Of a DNA stretch of 50,954 nt, positions 14,994-23,918 are shown piece after piece. Both the position numbers and the translations under genes were made by a program. The notes under the pieces were generated by a model. That model made no database searches and was not told where the DNA came from. It was given only the letters and a program-made list of their open reading frames with translations. Origin of the DNA: a bacterium (GTDB lineage: Bacteria > Patescibacteriota > Microgenomatia > UBA1406 > GWC2-37-13); contig JAKAHA010000006.1 of assembly GCA_021825445.1 (NCBI GenBank), positions 1 through 50,954 of the forward strand, in the 5' to 3' direction. The number at the start of each line of letters is the position of its first letter. Within the stretch, counting starts at the first letter, position 1.

Positions 14994-16175
14994 ATGGACA
15001 TAAAAAAATTAAAATCAAGCCGAACAAAAGTCATGGAATACAGTGCGTTGAGCGAATTGCTTCGAGTAACCGCTGATTTAAAAATTATTTCTTTGGCTGG
15101 AGGACTTCCTGCACCGGAAAGTTTTCCTTTAAAAATAATCAAAAAATTAAATGATTTGGTTTTAAAAAAATATAAAGGTGCTTCTTTTCAATACGGACCT
15201 ACCGACGGTGCCATGGTATTGCGGGAAGAAATCGCACAATGGTTGGTTAAACGTAATATGAAAGTAGTTGCCGAAAATATTGGAGTTACCTCCGGTTCTC
15301 AAGGTGCCCTTGACACAATTGGAAAGATTTTTATTGATGAAGGAGATATTATCGCCGTTGAGTCCCCAACTTATATCGGAGCTATCGATGCATTTGCTCC
15401 ATACAATCCAAAATATGTAGAAATTCAAACCGATGAAGATGGCGTTATTCCCGAATCACTTGACCAAATTTTAAAAACAAAAAAAATAAAATTTGTTTAT
15501 TTAATTCCTACATTTCAAAATCCATCGGGAAAAACAATTCCTTGGGAAAGACGAAAACAAATTGCAAAAATAATCAAGAAATATAATGCTTTATTAATCG
15601 AAGATGATCCATATAATAGTCTTCGATATCGAGGAAAACCTGTTGATCCAATCCAAACTTTGATTCCAAATAATACTGTTTACCTCTGTACTTTTTCAAA
15701 AGTATTGGCTCCAGGACTTCGAATCGGTTTTTATAGTGCACCAAAAGATATTGCTAATTTAATGATGGCCGCCAAACAATCGGTTGATCTTCATACAAAT
15801 AGTTATGGACAATATTTGGCGGCCGAATATTTGAAAACTGGTGACTTAAAAAAGCACCTTCCAAAAATTTTAAAGATATATAAATCGAGGCTGGAAACAA
15901 TGCTTACGTCACTTGATAAATATTTTCCAAATAATTTTAGTTGGACAAAGCCCGAAGGTGGTATGTTTGTATGGGTCACGGGACCTAAAAATTTTGATGC
16001 TGTCAAACTTTATTGGAAGGCTATAAAAAATAATGTAGCTTATGTTCCAGGAACATATTTTTTTGCTACCCCTGGGGTGGGCAAAAACACGATGAGGTTA
16101 AATTTTACCAATGTTTCAGAAATTCAAATTGAGGCAGCTATTAAAAAATTGTCTGAGGTAATAAAATCACTATGA
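14994..16175 (+). CDS. PLP-dependent class I aminotransferase (LysN/ARO8-like)
   Basis: A 393-residue fold-type I aminotransferase. 'SLAGGLPAPESFP', 'QYGPTDGAMVLREEI', 'FQNPSGKTIPWERRK', 'IEDDPYNSLRY' and PLP-lysine block 'LCTFSKVLAPGLRIGF' place it with the 2-aminoadipate/aromatic aminotransferase (MocR-like C-terminal) group. It is first in the ilv operon and overlaps ilvB by ATGA, and no fold-type IV IlvE is present in the window. The simplest inference is that it performs the last transamination to Val, Leu and Ile. Substrate range cannot be read from sequence. Confidence 0.85.
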   Translation: MDIKKLKSSRTKVMEYSALSELLRVTADLKIISLAGGLPAPESFPLKIIKKLNDLVLKKYKGASFQYGPTDGAMVLREEIAQWLVKRNMKVVAENIGVTSGSQGALDTIGKIFIDEGDIIAVESPTYIGAIDAFAPYNPKYVEIQTDEDGVIPESLDQILKTKKIKFVYLIPTFQNPSGKTIPWERRKQIAKIIKKYNALLIEDDPYNSLRYRGKPVDPIQTLIPNNTVYLCTFSKVLAPGLRIGFYSAPKDIANLMMAAKQSVDLHTNSYGQYLAAEYLKTGDLKKHLPKILKIYKSRLETMLTSLDKYFPNNFSWTKPEGGMFVWVTGPKNFDAVKLYWKAIKNNVAYVPGTYFFATPGVGKNTMRLNFTNVSEIQIEAAIKKLSEVIKSL

Positions 16176-17845
16176 AGATAACAGGTAGTCAAGCCGTCAT
16201 TGAATCATTACTCAAAGAAAAAGTAGAGGTAATTTTTGGTTATCCAGGTGGAGCTAATATGCCAATCTATGACGCTTTATATGACTATAAAAATAAAATT
16301 CGCCACATCCTGGTACGTCACGAGCAGGGAGCCACTCATGCTGCTGAAGGCTATGCAAGAATTGCTGGAAAAGCTGGAGTTTGCTTTGCCACGTCAGGTC
16401 CGGGAGCAACTAACTTAGTCACCGGAATTGCCGACGCCCTGATGGACTCTGTCCCTTTGGTTTGTATTACCGGTCAAGTCGCCTCACATTTGATTGGAAC
16501 CGATGCTTTTCAAGAGACCGACGTTATTGGGATTACCGCTCCAATTACAAAATGGAATTATCAAATCACTAAGATTGAGGAAATCCCAGAAGTTTTTGCC
16601 AAGGCATTTTTTATTGCTCAAAATGGTAGACCCGGACCAGTAGTAATTGATATTACTAAAGATGTCCAATTTAAAACTTTTGATTTTAATTATCCAAAAA
16701 AATACCAACTAAAAAAATTAATATCACCAACCCCATCAGTAAAAAATATTAAGCAACTTGCAGAAATTGTTAATTATGCAAAAAAACCATTACTCATTGT
16801 TGGCCATGGAGCTCTTATTTCAAGAGCTAGTCAAATTTTAATTGAATTTATTAAAAAAACTAATATGCCAGTCGCCTCGACTCTTCTTGGTCTTGGAACT
16901 ATCCCAACTAGTCACAAAAATTATGTTGGTATGGTTGGAATGCATGGTAATTATTCTCCAAATGTACTGACTAATAAAGCTGATGTAATTATTGCAGTTG
17001 GTATGAGATTTGATGATAGAGTGACAAGCACAATCTCAACATATGCACCAAATGCAAAAATAATTCACATTGACATTGACGCTTCAGAAATTAATAAAAA
17101 TATAAAAAGTTATTTTGGAATTGTTGGAGACGCAAATATTGTTTTTACAAATGCAATGCCTTTTATCAAAAAAAATGAACATCATGAATGGTTAGATGAA
17201 TTTAAAAAACTTGAAATTCATGCAAAAAAAACTACTAATACACAACCTAAAAAACCGGGAATAACCCAACAGGAAGTGATCTCGATGATTTCAGATAAAA
17301 CAAATGGAGAAGCAATAATTGTTGCTGATGTTGGACAAAATCAAATGTTTGCAGCACGCTACTATCAATATAAAAATCCCAATAGCTATATAACATCAGG
17401 GGGCTTAGGAACAATGGGCTTTGCCCTCCCCGCCTCAATAGGCGTAAAAATCGCTACTCCAAAAACCCAAGTTATTGCCGTGATCGGTGACGGCGGATTT
17501 CAAATGACAATCCAAGAATTGGGAACAATTTTCCAAGAAAAATTGCCTATCAAAATTTTGATTTTAAATAACGAATATTTGGGAATGGTCCGTCAATGGC
17601 AAGAAATGTTTTTTGAAAAAAGATATTCTTTTACTCATTTACTTAATCCTGATTTTATTACAATTTCCAAAGGTTATGGTATTCCCGCAAATTTAGTAAA
17701 AGAAAAAAAAGAACTAAAAAGAGCAATCGATAAATTTTTATCTGACGACGGTCCAACTCTTTTGGAAGTTGTTGTTGAGAAAGAAAATAATATTTTTCCA
17801 ATGATTCCATCAGGGGCAGCTGTTGATGAAATTCGGATTAAATAA
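16172..17845 (+). CDS. ilvB: Acetolactate synthase large (catalytic) subunit
   Basis: ThDP-dependent enzyme forming 2-acetolactate (Val/Leu branch) and 2-aceto-2-hydroxybutyrate (Ile branch). 'EVIFGYPGGANMPIYDAL', the catalytic Glu in 'LVRHEQGATHAAEGYARIAGK', 'GPGATNLVTGIADA', and the ThDP block 'VIGDGGFQMTIQELGTI...ILNNEYLGMVRQWQ' are all present. The 'QNGRPGPVVIDITKDVQ' and 'GMVGMHGN' segments fit biosynthetic AHAS rather than catabolic ALS. 557 residues is normal. ATGA overlap with the aminotransferase upstream; the regulatory subunit follows. Confidence 0.96.
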   Translation: MKITGSQAVIESLLKEKVEVIFGYPGGANMPIYDALYDYKNKIRHILVRHEQGATHAAEGYARIAGKAGVCFATSGPGATNLVTGIADALMDSVPLVCITGQVASHLIGTDAFQETDVIGITAPITKWNYQITKIEEIPEVFAKAFFIAQNGRPGPVVIDITKDVQFKTFDFNYPKKYQLKKLISPTPSVKNIKQLAEIVNYAKKPLLIVGHGALISRASQILIEFIKKTNMPVASTLLGLGTIPTSHKNYVGMVGMHGNYSPNVLTNKADVIIAVGMRFDDRVTSTISTYAPNAKIIHIDIDASEINKNIKSYFGIVGDANIVFTNAMPFIKKNEHHEWLDEFKKLEIHAKKTTNTQPKKPGITQQEVISMISDKTNGEAIIVADVGQNQMFAARYYQYKNPNSYITSGGLGTMGFALPASIGVKIATPKTQVIAVIGDGGFQMTIQELGTIFQEKLPIKILILNNEYLGMVRQWQEMFFEKRYSFTHLLNPDFITISKGYGIPANLVKEKKELKRAIDKFLSDDGPTLLEVVVEKENNIFPMIPSGAAVDEIRIK

Positions 17846-17856
17846 TTATAAATATT

Positions 17857-17879
17857 TATACTGAGCGAAGCCGAAGTAT
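17857..17879. repeat. Short palindrome providing the ilvN start region
   Basis: ATACT...AGTAT arms around GAGCGAAGCCGA, a common dispersed palindrome type. The last two bases of the element are the first two of the ilvN ATG (17878-17880). If transcribed, the hairpin would place the start codon at the foot of the stem. Confidence 0.6.
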
Positions 17880-18102
17880 GAAAAAAACATTTACCATGAT
17901 CGTTGAAAATCAACCTGGCGTTCTTTACCGCTTGGTTAATGTTTTTTATAAAAGAAAAATTAATATCTCTACTGTTAATGTTTTCGAATTAAATAATGCA
18001 AAGACTTCGCAGGTTTCAATAACAGTAAATGTTTCCGAAGATGTATTGATAAACATTAGTAAACAGATTTATAAAATTATAGAAGTTATATCTGTGAAAT
18101 AA
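17878..18102 (+). CDS. ilvN: Acetolactate synthase small (regulatory) subunit, ACT domain only
   Basis: 74 residues consisting of one ACT domain: 'TFTMIVENQPGVLYRLVNVFYKRKINISTVNV' with the N/G residues at the effector-binding turn. It is as short as E. coli IlvM and lacks the C-terminal domain of the ~160-residue IlvH type. It probably binds and activates IlvB and may mediate valine feedback; that is family knowledge, not visible here. The ATG overlaps a palindromic repeat (17857-17879). Four bases separate its stop from ilvA. Confidence 0.85.
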   Translation: MKKTFTMIVENQPGVLYRLVNVFYKRKINISTVNVFELNNAKTSQVSITVNVSEDVLINISKQIYKIIEVISVK

Positions 18103-18106
18103 TTTT

Positions 18107-19348
18107 ATGATCAATGTAAAAACGATAGATGAGGCGGCAACAAAACTTGAGGGGGTTATAAGAGAAACTCCTCTCCAATATTCTGATCGCCTCTCAAAAA
18201 GATATGGGGCAAAAATATATTTCAAAAGGGAAGATCTCCAAGAGATCCGTTCCTATAAAATCCGCGGCGCTTATAACAAAATGATTCATTTGACGGATGC
18301 TGAAAAAAAACAAGGAGTTGTCACAGCTTCCGCTGGTAATCATGCTCAAGGAGTAGCTCTTTCTTGTATGAAATTAAAAATAAAGGGTGTAATTTTTATG
18401 CCTATCGTTACCCCTCTCCAAAAAATTGATCGGGTCAAGTATTTTGGTGACGGTTATGTCCAGATAAAATTAGTCGGTCAAAGTTATGATGAGGCGACTC
18501 TCGCCGCAAAAACTTATTCTCACGAAACTGGTGCCGTTTACATTCCTGCTTTTGATGATGAACTGGTGATCAATGGTCAGGGAACTATTGGAAAAGAAAT
18601 TTATGATGAAACAAATGGAAAGATTGATTTTGTTATCGTTCCAATTGGTGGTGGTGGTCTAATCTCTGGACTTTCAACTTATTTAAAGGAAAAAAATAAA
18701 AACATAAAAATATTAGGGGTTGAGTCAACTGGGGCAGCTTCAATGTCTAAGTCATTAAAACTTGGAAAAGTCTCTTCGTTAAAAAAAGTTGATACTTTTT
18801 GCGATGGTGTTGCCGTTAAGACACCGGGAAATATTACTTTTCCTATTTGCCAAAAAAATATTGAATCGGTCGTTGTTATTGAAGAAGGGCAAGTTGCCAA
18901 AACAGTCATTGATCTATATCAAAATGAGGGAATTATTGCCGAAACTTCAGGAGCTCTTTCCGTCTCAGCTCTTGAAAATATAAAGAATAAAATTAAAAAT
19001 AAAACTGTTGTTTGTATTATCTCTGGTGGAAATAATGATCTTCTTCGCTATCCTGAAATCATGGAGCGAAGCCTTGTTTACCAAGGAAAAAAATATTATT
19101 TTTTAGTCGAATTTGCCCAAAAACCGGGACAACTTAAAAAATTCTTAAATCATGTCCTTGGACCAACTGACGATATTGTTCTTTTTGAATATGTGAAGAA
19201 AAATAACAAGGAACAGGGTCCTGCTTTAGTTGGATTAGAATTAAAAGATAAAAATAACTTGGATTTGATTTTAGAAAAAATGAAAGAGTTTAGTTTTAAT
19301 TATAAAATGATCGAGGATAAAGAGTTGTTATATAGTTATTTGATTTAA
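18107..19348 (+). CDS. ilvA: Threonine deaminase (threonine ammonia-lyase, biosynthetic)
   Basis: PLP enzyme converting threonine to 2-oxobutyrate, the entry to isoleucine. The PLP lysine lies in 'EIRSYKIRGAYNKM', the phosphate loop is 'VPIGGGGLISGLS', and 'SAGNHAQGVALSC' is the Asn-loop. The C-terminal ~85 residues ('KYYFLVEFAQKPGQLKKFLNHVLGP...') form one ACT-like domain. At 413 residues it is the Bacillus-type single-ACT enzyme rather than the two-ACT E. coli form. Isoleucine control is therefore likely. It is inside the ilv operon. Confidence 0.95.
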   Translation: MINVKTIDEAATKLEGVIRETPLQYSDRLSKRYGAKIYFKREDLQEIRSYKIRGAYNKMIHLTDAEKKQGVVTASAGNHAQGVALSCMKLKIKGVIFMPIVTPLQKIDRVKYFGDGYVQIKLVGQSYDEATLAAKTYSHETGAVYIPAFDDELVINGQGTIGKEIYDETNGKIDFVIVPIGGGGLISGLSTYLKEKNKNIKILGVESTGAASMSKSLKLGKVSSLKKVDTFCDGVAVKTPGNITFPICQKNIESVVVIEEGQVAKTVIDLYQNEGIIAETSGALSVSALENIKNKIKNKTVVCIISGGNNDLLRYPEIMERSLVYQGKKYYFLVEFAQKPGQLKKFLNHVLGPTDDIVLFEYVKKNNKEQGPALVGLELKDKNNLDLILEKMKEFSFNYKMIEDKELLYSYLI

Positions 19349-19367
19349 TGATTAATAAAACACTGAT

Positions 19368-19685
19368 ATGAAAATAGATACAAAAACTATATCTTGGAAA
19401 AAAATTAAAGGACGTAAAGGTACTTCAGTCAAACATCTACAAAGAGATAAAAAAAGAAATTTTCAGATTGATCTTATGAGGCTTGACCCTAATTTAACAT
19501 TTAATCAACACTCCCATCCTGACATAGAGTGGATTTATATATTAAAAGGCGGTTTTTCTGATCACCGCGGAAATTTTAAACGAGGTGATTTTATTTTAAA
19601 TAAACTTGGGTCAATTCATACAACAAAAACCGGTGCAGAGGGGGCAGAGTTTATCGTTTGCTGGTGTGGAAAAGTGACTTATTAG
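19368..19685 (+). CDS. Cupin-domain protein (ChrR-like)
   Basis: A 105-residue small beta-barrel. 'NQHSHPDIEWIYILKGGFSDHRGNFKRGDFILNKLGSIHTTKTGAEGAEFIVCW' has the cupin metal ligands (HxH, E, then H) and resembles the cupin half of ChrR-type anti-sigma factors. It lies between ilvA and ilvD with 19- and 3-base gaps, so it is co-expressed with isoleucine/valine synthesis. A metal or oxidant-sensing role near the Fe-S dehydratase IlvD is a guess; no enzymatic function is shown. Confidence 0.75.
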   Translation: MKIDTKTISWKKIKGRKGTSVKHLQRDKKRNFQIDLMRLDPNLTFNQHSHPDIEWIYILKGGFSDHRGNFKRGDFILNKLGSIHTTKTGAEGAEFIVCWCGKVTY

Positions 19686-19688
19686 CAT

Positions 19689-21443
19689 ATGAAAAATAAT
19701 AATTTTATTAATAAGGGAATTGATGCTGTCCAAAAAAACGGAAGTAAAATCTTGACCCGTGGACTTCATACCTTGCCGGCCATTTCTTTAATGATTGCCG
19801 CCGGAGTCCTAAAACATGTTTCTGATAAAAATAAGCCCTTTATTACCGTTGTTAATTCCTATACTACCCATATCCCAGGTCACACACATCTGCAATTTTT
19901 AGGTGAAAAATTAGTGGTTGCTTTAAAGAAAAAGGGTTTTAACGTTTGGTACTGTAATATCGGCGGGGCCGTCGATGATGGGATTGCCATGGGGCATTTT
20001 GGTATGAAGTACTCCCTCCCCTCAAGGGAATTAATCACTGATCAAATAGAGACAGTTATAGCCGCTCACCCCTGTGACGGTTGGATTGGGATTGGTAACT
20101 GTGACAAAATTGTTCCTGGAATGCTTAATGCTATGGTCAGATTAAATATCCCGTCAGTGTATGTCTCTGGTGGACCAATGCTTTCAGGTCAAAATAATAC
20201 TGATTTAATATCCGTGTTTGAAGGTGTTGGTCAACGCACCGCTGGTAAAATATCTGAAGAAAAGCTAGTAAAACTGACAGAAACCGCTTGCCGAACTTGT
20301 GGTAGTTGTGCTGGTATGTTTACGGCCAATTCGATGAACTGTTTGGCTGAGGTAATTGGTCTAGCGTTGACTGGAAATGGGTCAATTCCTGCCGCTCGAT
20401 GGACCAATAAAGATAAAGGAGAATACGAAATTAATCCCGATAGAATAAAATTAGTTGAAAAAACTGCAGAAACCATCAGTGATTTGATAAAAAATAAAGT
20501 TAACCCACTAGATATTGTCACAAAAGATTCCATTGATAACGCGTTTATTTTGGATTTGGCAATGGGCGGTTCAACTAATACCGTTCTTCACACTTTAGCT
20601 TTGGCACATGAGGCAGGAATCAAATACCCGTTAAAAAGAATAAAATACCTTTCTGACAAAACACCTAATGTTTGTAAAGTTTCCCCTTCCCGACCAGAAG
20701 TTCATATTGAAGATGTTAATCGAGTAGGTGGAATTCCGGCAATACTAAAGGCAATTTATAAATATTCAAAATCACCTATCCATCTTTCGGCAAAAACTGT
20801 AGCTGGTCAAACGATCAAAGAATATATAATGGATGCACCAAGCCCCGATAACGACGTTATTCGAATCGGCAAAAATTCCTTTTCTCAAAAAGGTGGTTTA
20901 GCAATTCTTTATGGAAATTTAGCTCCGGATGGTTCGGTTTTAAAAACTGCAGGGATTGATTCATCAATGATGAAATTTTTAGGTAAGGCAATATGTTTTG
21001 ACTCACAAGAAGAAGCGTTAAATGCAATTTTAAAAAGAAAGATAAAAGATGATCATGTAGTTGTTATAAGATATGAAGGTCCAAAAGGCGGACCCGGCAT
21101 GCAGGAAATGCTTTCCCCCACTTCGGCTTTAAAAGGACTTGGGGTGAAAGCTGCTCTAATTACTGATGGCAGATTTTCTGGAGGAACTCGCGGACTATGT
21201 ATTGGTCATATCTCTCCTGAGGCAGCCTCCGGTGGACCAATTGCTATAATCAATAACGGGGATACGATAAAGATTGATGTTAACACCGGTACAATTGACC
21301 TGCTAATATCTAAAAAAGAATTCAAAAATCGAATAAAAAAAATTAAACCATTTACACCAAAAATAACTCGTGGATGGTTGGGTCGATATTCGAAACACGT
21401 GATGAGTGCAAATTATGGTGCGATCATGGACAATGTAATTTGA
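19689..21443 (+). CDS. ilvD: Dihydroxy-acid dehydratase
   Basis: Dehydrates dihydroxy-isovalerate and dihydroxy-methylvalerate to the 2-oxo acids. Fe-S and Mg ligands are visible in '[11 protein letters not shown]' and '[20 protein letters not shown]'; the C-terminal '[22 protein letters not shown]' is invariant in the family. The first loop reads '[13 protein letters not shown]' like E. coli IlvD, with Gly where [2Fe-2S] plant-type enzymes have Cys, so an oxygen-sensitive [4Fe-4S] cluster is expected. 584 residues lies between the two common sizes; the N-terminus ('[18 protein letters not shown]') is unlike most homologues. Confidence 0.95.
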   Translation: MKNNNFINKGIDAVQKNGSKILTRGLHTLPAISLMIAAGVLKHVSDKNKPFITVVNSYTTHIPGHTHLQFLGEKLVVALKKKGFNVWYCNIGGAVDDGIAMGHFGMKYSLPSRELITDQIETVIAAHPCDGWIGIGNCDKIVPGMLNAMVRLNIPSVYVSGGPMLSGQNNTDLISVFEGVGQRTAGKISEEKLVKLTETACRTCGSCAGMFTANSMNCLAEVIGLALTGNGSIPAARWTNKDKGEYEINPDRIKLVEKTAETISDLIKNKVNPLDIVTKDSIDNAFILDLAMGGSTNTVLHTLALAHEAGIKYPLKRIKYLSDKTPNVCKVSPSRPEVHIEDVNRVGGIPAILKAIYKYSKSPIHLSAKTVAGQTIKEYIMDAPSPDNDVIRIGKNSFSQKGGLAILYGNLAPDGSVLKTAGIDSSMMKFLGKAICFDSQEEALNAILKRKIKDDHVVVIRYEGPKGGPGMQEMLSPTSALKGLGVKAALITDGRFSGGTRGLCIGHISPEAASGGPIAIINNGDTIKIDVNTGTIDLLISKKEFKNRIKKIKPFTPKITRGWLGRYSKHVMSANYGAIMDNVI

Positions 21444-21494
21444 ATTTCGAAGGGACGGGGTTTTCCCACCCAAATTAACAATTAATATTTTTTT

Positions 21495-21878
21495 ATGAAT
21501 ACAATAAATGTTGTTTCAACAAAAAACGCTCCTGCGGTCGTTGGTCCATATTCTCAAGCATTAGAAGTTAATGGGTTTATTTTTTGCTCTGGGCAAATTG
21601 GTATTGACCCAAAAACAAAAAATTTAGTTGATGGAATCGAAAATCAAACAAGGCAAACACTAAACAACATCAACGAAGTTGTTAGGGCTTCTGGAAGTAA
21701 CCTACGTCACATATTAAAAACAACTATTTATTTATCTGATATGAAGAATTACAATTTAGTTAATAAAATTTACGGAGAATACTTTAACAGTCATAAACCG
21801 GCTCGCGCAACTGTTGAAGTTTCTCGATTACCAAAAGATTGTTTAATTGAAATTGAAGCGATTGCAGTGGTTAAATAA
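21495..21878 (+). CDS. ridA: RidA family reactive intermediate deaminase
   Basis: 127-residue YjgF/YER057c/UK114 protein that hydrolyses the 2-aminoacrylate and 2-aminocrotonate enamines released by PLP enzymes such as IlvA. 'VVGPYSQALEVNGFIFCSGQIGIDPKT', 'TIYLSDMKNYNLVNKIYGEYF' and 'ARATVEVSRLPKDCLIEIEAIAV' with the substrate-binding Arg are diagnostic. Its place in an operon with ilvA fits this role directly. Confidence 0.96.
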   Translation: MNTINVVSTKNAPAVVGPYSQALEVNGFIFCSGQIGIDPKTKNLVDGIENQTRQTLNNINEVVRASGSNLRHILKTTIYLSDMKNYNLVNKIYGEYFNSHKPARATVEVSRLPKDCLIEIEAIAVVK

Positions 21879-21985
21879 TTATAAATTGCTAATTTCTAGT
21901 TGACCTAATTTCTAAAAAATAACCATATTCCATTTATAGAATTGATAATTGGGAATTATTTAGGTTAATTAGATTAATTCAAAAT
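21879..21985. repeat. Intergenic AT-rich repeat before ilvC
   Basis: Starts with GCTAATTTCTAGTTGACCTAA and ends with TTAGGTTAATTAGATTAATT, imperfect inverted arms around a core with CCATATTCC and ATTGGGAATTATT. Member of the family described at 7857-7950. Confidence 0.6.
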
Positions 21986-23023
21986 ATGGCCAAAATAAAT
22001 TTCGGAGGAGTGGTGGAGAATGTTGTTACACGATCAGAGTTTTCCTTAAAAAAAGCTAGGGAAATTTTAAAAAATGAAACAATCGCGGTTGTTGGCTATG
22101 GTGTTCAAGGTCCCGCTCAAGCCCTAAATCTCCGCGATAATGGATTTAATGTAATAGTCGGGCAAAGAAAACCGTCAAAGTCATGGGATAAGGCTGTTGC
22201 CGATAAATGGATTCCCGATAAAACCTTATTTGAAGTTGAGGAAGCTGTCCAAAAAGGAACAATAATCGCTTATTTACTATCAGACGCCGGACAAATTGCG
22301 AGTTGGAAAACAGTTAAAAAAAATCTTACCTTTGGTAAAGCATTGTATTTTTCCCATGGATTTGGCATTACTTTTTCGCGTGAAACTGGAATCGTTCCGT
22401 CGAAAGACATTGATGTGATTTTGATTGCTCCAAAAGGATCAGGAAGAACGGTCAGGAAACTATTTTTGGAGGGAAAAGGAATCAATGCCTCATATGCCGT
22501 TTACCAAGACGCAACAAAAAAAGCTAAAGAGCGATGCCTGGCAATGGGAATTGGGGTTGGAGCTGGTTATCTTTTTGAAACAACTTTTAAAAATGAAGTT
22601 TATTCTGATTTAACCGGAGAAAGAGGAGTTCTAATGGGTGCAATTGCAGGAATAATGGAGGCTCAATACGATCTTTTCAGAAAAAAAGGTCATTCACCGT
22701 CGGAGGCATTTAATGAAACAGTTGAGGAATTAACTCAAAGCTTAATTCCACTAATTTCCGAGAAAGGAATGGACTGGATGTATGCAAACTGTTCAACTAC
22801 TGCTCAACGTGGAGCACTTGATTGGAAAGGAAAATTTCGTAAAGCTGTTGAGCCAGTCTTTGAAAAGCTATATAAGTCAGTTGCCTCGGGCCACGAAGCC
22901 AAAATAGTTATTAAAGCCAATAGTAAATCTGATTATCGAAAAAAACTTGAAAAGGAATTGGCTGAAATTCATAACTGCGAAATGTGGAGGACTGGTGCCA
23001 AAGTGCGAGAGCTTAGACCATAA
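21986..23023 (+). CDS. ilvC: Ketol-acid reductoisomerase
   Basis: NAD(P)H and Mg-dependent isomeroreductase of the Val/Ile/Leu pathway. The Rossmann block is 'TIAVVGYGVQGPAQALNLRDNGFNVIVGQRK'; catalytic acids lie in 'YSDLTGERGVLMGAIAGIMEAQYD' and 'LTQSLIPLISEKGMDW'; the C-terminus is 'NCEMWRTGAKVRELRP'. 345 residues is the short class I length, but the cofactor loop 'GQRKPSKSWDKAVADKW' resembles Bacteroidetes and fungal enzymes more than the usual proteobacterial ones, suggesting acquisition by transfer (to be tested by a tree). It overlaps radC tail-to-tail by 11 bp. Confidence 0.95.
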   Translation: MAKINFGGVVENVVTRSEFSLKKAREILKNETIAVVGYGVQGPAQALNLRDNGFNVIVGQRKPSKSWDKAVADKWIPDKTLFEVEEAVQKGTIIAYLLSDAGQIASWKTVKKNLTFGKALYFSHGFGITFSRETGIVPSKDIDVILIAPKGSGRTVRKLFLEGKGINASYAVYQDATKKAKERCLAMGIGVGAGYLFETTFKNEVYSDLTGERGVLMGAIAGIMEAQYDLFRKKGHSPSEAFNETVEELTQSLIPLISEKGMDWMYANCSTTAQRGALDWKGKFRKAVEPVFEKLYKSVASGHEAKIVIKANSKSDYRKKLEKELAEIHNCEMWRTGAKVRELRP

Positions 23024-23708
23024 GTTTCTTTTCTTTAAAACTAAAATATCCATCTTTACAGATGATCAAATGGTCGGCAACCTCTATCCCAAGTAATTTG
23101 CCTGCCTTAACTAATATCTTGGTAATAGTAAGATCGTCTTTTGACGGTTTTAACTCACACGACGGATGATTATGACATATAATAATTGTTCCAGCGTGGT
23201 TTTTAATTGCCGCCTCAAAAGTTTCTCGAGGGTGAATAAGGCTTGAATTTAACGTACCAATCGAAACGGTATCAATATTAATAATTTTATTGCGATTATC
23301 AAGTGAGGCAACCAAAAAATACTCTTTGTGAAAATTGGTTATTTTTTCTTTAAATAGTAAAAAAATATCTTTTGGAGATCTAATGATGGCATTTTTATTT
23401 CTATTAGATTTTTTCTCCCACGTCAACCGCCTGCAAATTTCAAAACAGGCTTTTAGCTGACAAGCTTTTGCCAAACCCAAACCTTTTATTTTTTTTAATT
23501 CTTCAACCGATGCCTCAGAAAGTTTGTCAAGTGTACTAAAATTGCTAATCAATTTTTGGGAAATATTAATTACTGATTCTCCTTTGACTCCCCGACCAAA
23601 AATAAGAGACAATAATTCTTGGAGCGACAAAGATTCCACACTATATTTTATCAACCGTTCGCGTGGTCGCTCTTCAACCGGAACATCGTAAAGAGTATGT
23701 GATTTCAT
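23013..23708 (-). CDS. radC: RadC family JAB-domain protein
   Basis: 231 residues from the ATG at 23708 (MKSHTLYDVPVEERPRERL); a TTG 18 bases upstream is possible but less likely. It has a helix-hairpin-helix-like N-terminal part ('EELKKIKGLGLAKACQLKACFEI') and a C-terminal JAB/MPN domain with the metal site 'TIIICHNHPSCELKPSKDDLTI' and upstream 'SSLIHPRETFEAAIKNHAG'. The cellular role of RadC proteins remains unsettled despite the name. Convergent with ilvC. Confidence 0.95.
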   Translation of the reverse strand: MKSHTLYDVPVEERPRERLIKYSVESLSLQELLSLIFGRGVKGESVINISQKLISNFSTLDKLSEASVEELKKIKGLGLAKACQLKACFEICRRLTWEKKSNRNKNAIIRSPKDIFLLFKEKITNFHKEYFLVASLDNRNKIINIDTVSIGTLNSSLIHPRETFEAAIKNHAGTIIICHNHPSCELKPSKDDLTITKILVKAGKLLGIEVADHLIICKDGYFSFKEKKLMV

Positions 23709-23726
23709 ATTAATTTTAAAACTCAA

Positions 23727-23918
23727 ATCTCAAAGATTAAAAATAAGTGTAAAATTTAAAGTTTTTATATTTTAATTTGACTTTGATATATTTAATTTTT
23801 GCACTTTAATCTTATTTTTGTCAACCGCTTACCCATCCTGAGCTTATTAAATGATAACATAGGACGTGTAAACGAGATAAAAATGATGAATAATACATGT
23901 GTTAAAATTAGCTATTAT
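23727..23918. other. Intergenic region with AT-rich inverted repeat and palindrome fragment
   Basis: 23730-23815 carries an imperfect inverted repeat (TAAGTGTAAAATTTAAAG on one side and AATTTTTGCACTTTAATCTTA on the other). 23835-23850 has CCATCCTGAGCTT, like the ends of the mrdA and leu-leader palindromes. No gene or RNA was found. Confidence 0.5.

Noticed and set aside
23709-23726. TTG start giving RadC six more residues
   Set aside because: The ATG at 23708 starts the conserved family region and the extra codons lie in repeat-like AT-rich sequence.
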